Of a DNA stretch of 6,706 nucleotides, positions 5,777-6,706 are shown piece by piece. The stretch is from Rhodobacterales bacterium UBA3077. Its GTDB lineage: Bacteria; Pseudomonadota; Alphaproteobacteria; Rhodobacterales; Rhodobacteraceae. Every line of letters starts with the position of its first letter. The stretch's first letter is position 1. The stretch spans positions 1-6,706 of the forward strand of contig DFBP01000255.1 in assembly GCA_002366685.1 (NCBI GenBank). Direction: 5' to 3'. Under the pieces are notes generated by a model, which saw nothing but the letters and a program-made list of their open reading frames with translations, made no database searches and was not told the origin of the DNA. The translations under genes and the position numbers were made by a program.

Positions 5777-6004
5777 ATGGAAAATATCTTCGAATATATG
5801 GTCTATGCTGGCGCGGTTCTCGCCGCCCTCGGGCTCGTCGGGCTTGGTATATCGGTGCGCATGGCGCTCAAGCTCAAGAAGGACGCCCCCGAAGCACAGG
5901 AAGCCAAGGATCGCATGCAAACGCTGGTCGCGGTCAACACCGCAGCGCTCGGGACCGCTTTCATCGGGCTGGCGCTTGTAGCTGTGGGTGTGCTGGTCGG
6001 GTGA
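5777..6004 (+). CDS. Small two-helix membrane protein, function unknown
   Basis: This 75-residue protein is not one I recognise as a named family. It has two hydrophobic helices, about residues 8-27 (glycine-rich LGLVGLG) and 50-74. They are joined by a charged loop, RMALKLKKDAPEAQEAKDR, with basic residues next to helix 1. By the positive-inside rule the loop should face the cytoplasm and both ends the periplasm. No signal-peptide cleavage site is evident. The ATG at 5777 has no Shine-Dalgarno; a nearby in-frame ATG at 5798 would cut into helix 1. Its TGA (6002-6004) overlaps the GTG start of the downstream DJ-1/PfpI gene (GTGA arrangement), which implies translational coupling and a shared transcript. 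That overlap and the coherent helix-loop-helix layout argue it is a real gene. A role in anchoring or assisting its neighbour would be speculation. Confidence 0.75.
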   Translation: MENIFEYMVYAGAVLAALGLVGLGISVRMALKLKKDAPEAQEAKDRMQTLVAVNTAALGTAFIGLALVAVGVLVG

Positions 6005-6706
6005 AGGTTCTTATCGCGACCAGTTCAAGAGGTTTTGACCCGAGCGAAGTTGCGATTCCGTGGCAAATATTGTCAGAGGCCGGAGTCGAGGTTTCCTTCG
6101 CAACCGACACCGGCAAAGCCGGTAGCCCCGATCCGATCATGCTATCCGGCCAAGGCTTGGGGCCCCTCAAAAAATCACTAATCGCCCGCAAAGACGCGCA
6201 GCAAGCCTGCGCGGCCCTTCTGAAAGACAAACGCTTTCTGCGGCCCCTCCGCTATAAAGACATCGACCCAAGCCAGTTTGGCGGGCTGATCTTGCCCGGT
6301 GGCCATGCCAAAGAAGTGCGCCACTATCTTGAATCCAAAAAGCTCCAGAAAGGGATCGTGGCATTTTTTAACGCTGAAAAACCGGTCGGGGCGATCTGCC
6401 ACGGGGTGGTCGCCGCCGCCCGCGCTATGGATCCTGCCACCGGCAAATCAGTCCTTTACGGGCGCAAAACAACCGCGCTCTTAAACCGCCAGGAACTGCT
6501 TGCCTATCGCTTAACCAAAAAGCGCGTCGGTGATTATTACCTAACCTATCCGGTTACGGTAGAAGACGAAGTCGCCACCGCCCTTCAAAGCCCGGACGAC
6601 TTTATCAAAGGCCCTGTGCCCCTGTTCCGAGATTCCCCAACCCATATGAAGCGCGGCTTTACGGTCCGTGACGGCAACTATCTGTCCGCCCGTTGGCCCG
6701 GAGATG
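6001..6706 (+). CDS. DJ-1/PfpI-family protein (type 1 glutamine amidotransferase-like), 3' end cut by window
   Basis: The frame is open from GTG 6001 to the window edge: 235 codons with no stop. It begins (M)KVLIATSSRGFDPSEVAIPW, where E16 is placed like the conserved glutamate of DJ-1. It reaches LILPGGHAKEV (residues 97-105) and the nucleophile elbow GAICHGVVAAAR (130-141), with C133 as the expected reactive cysteine followed by H134. The last visible stretch, GNYLSARWPGD, is a typical near-C-terminal segment of the family, so probably only a few residues are missing. Members include glyoxalase III-like/Hsp31 chaperones, proteases and proteins of unknown activity; the sequence does not choose among them. 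Start: GTG overlapping the upstream gene's TGA by three bases, so translation is likely coupled. No internal ATG start has a better site. Confidence 0.88.
   Translation, partial: MKVLIATSSRGFDPSEVAIPWQILSEAGVEVSFATDTGKAGSPDPIMLSGQGLGPLKKSLIARKDAQQACAALLKDKRFLRPLRYKDIDPSQFGGLILPGGHAKEVRHYLESKKLQKGIVAFFNAEKPVGAICHGVVAAARAMDPATGKSVLYGRKTTALLNRQELLAYRLTKKRVGDYYLTYPVTVEDEVATALQSPDDFIKGPVPLFRDSPTHMKRGFTVRDGNYLSARWPGD

Overview
The window looks like ordinary chromosome from an alphaproteobacterium, most likely a marine-type Rhodobacterales/Rhodobacteraceae member. The grounds are a GapR (DUF2312) gene, an IbpA-type small heat-shock gene with an RpoH-like promoter and a ROSE-like leader, moderately high GC, strong GGAGG/GAGGA ribosome binding sites, and protein sequences of Rhodobacterales character. 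The genus is not resolved. I see no phage, insertion sequence, CRISPR array, tRNA or rRNA. Genes are tightly packed and no gene-free stretch exceeds about 170 bases.

Layout, left to right: (1) the 3' end of rmuC (+), whose stop overlaps the stop of a convergent class I SAM-dependent methyltransferase gene (-, to 1128). (2) A 170-base divergent intergenic region carrying back-to-back promoter candidates and a structured 5' leader ahead of an IbpA-like Hsp20 gene (1299-1757), which ends in a strong intrinsic terminator (1771-1808). (3) A LOG-family (TIGR00730) Rossmann-fold gene (1882-2691), followed by a G/C-rich hairpin element that resembles an interspersed repeat. (4) An AMP-forming acyl-CoA synthetase (2855-4462) with its own sigma70-like promoter, followed after 43 bases by an EamA/DMT-type membrane transporter (4506-5387), probably one transcript. 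(5) A convergent gapR gene (5404-5667, -). (6) Diverging from gapR, a 75-residue two-helix membrane protein (5777-6004) whose TGA overlaps the GTG start of a DJ-1/PfpI-family gene (6001 to beyond the window end), a translationally coupled pair.

The genes do not form one pathway; most are housekeeping or stress genes in separate short transcription units. The most informative part is the hsp20 control region. A CTTGAAA-N16-TACATTT RpoH-like promoter predicts an RNA of about 80 leader bases. Those bases fold into three successive hairpins, the last of which sequesters the Shine-Dalgarno sequence with the UCGCU motif and bulged G typical of ROSE RNA thermometers. This gives heat control at both transcription and translation. 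No clearly new multi-gene system is visible.
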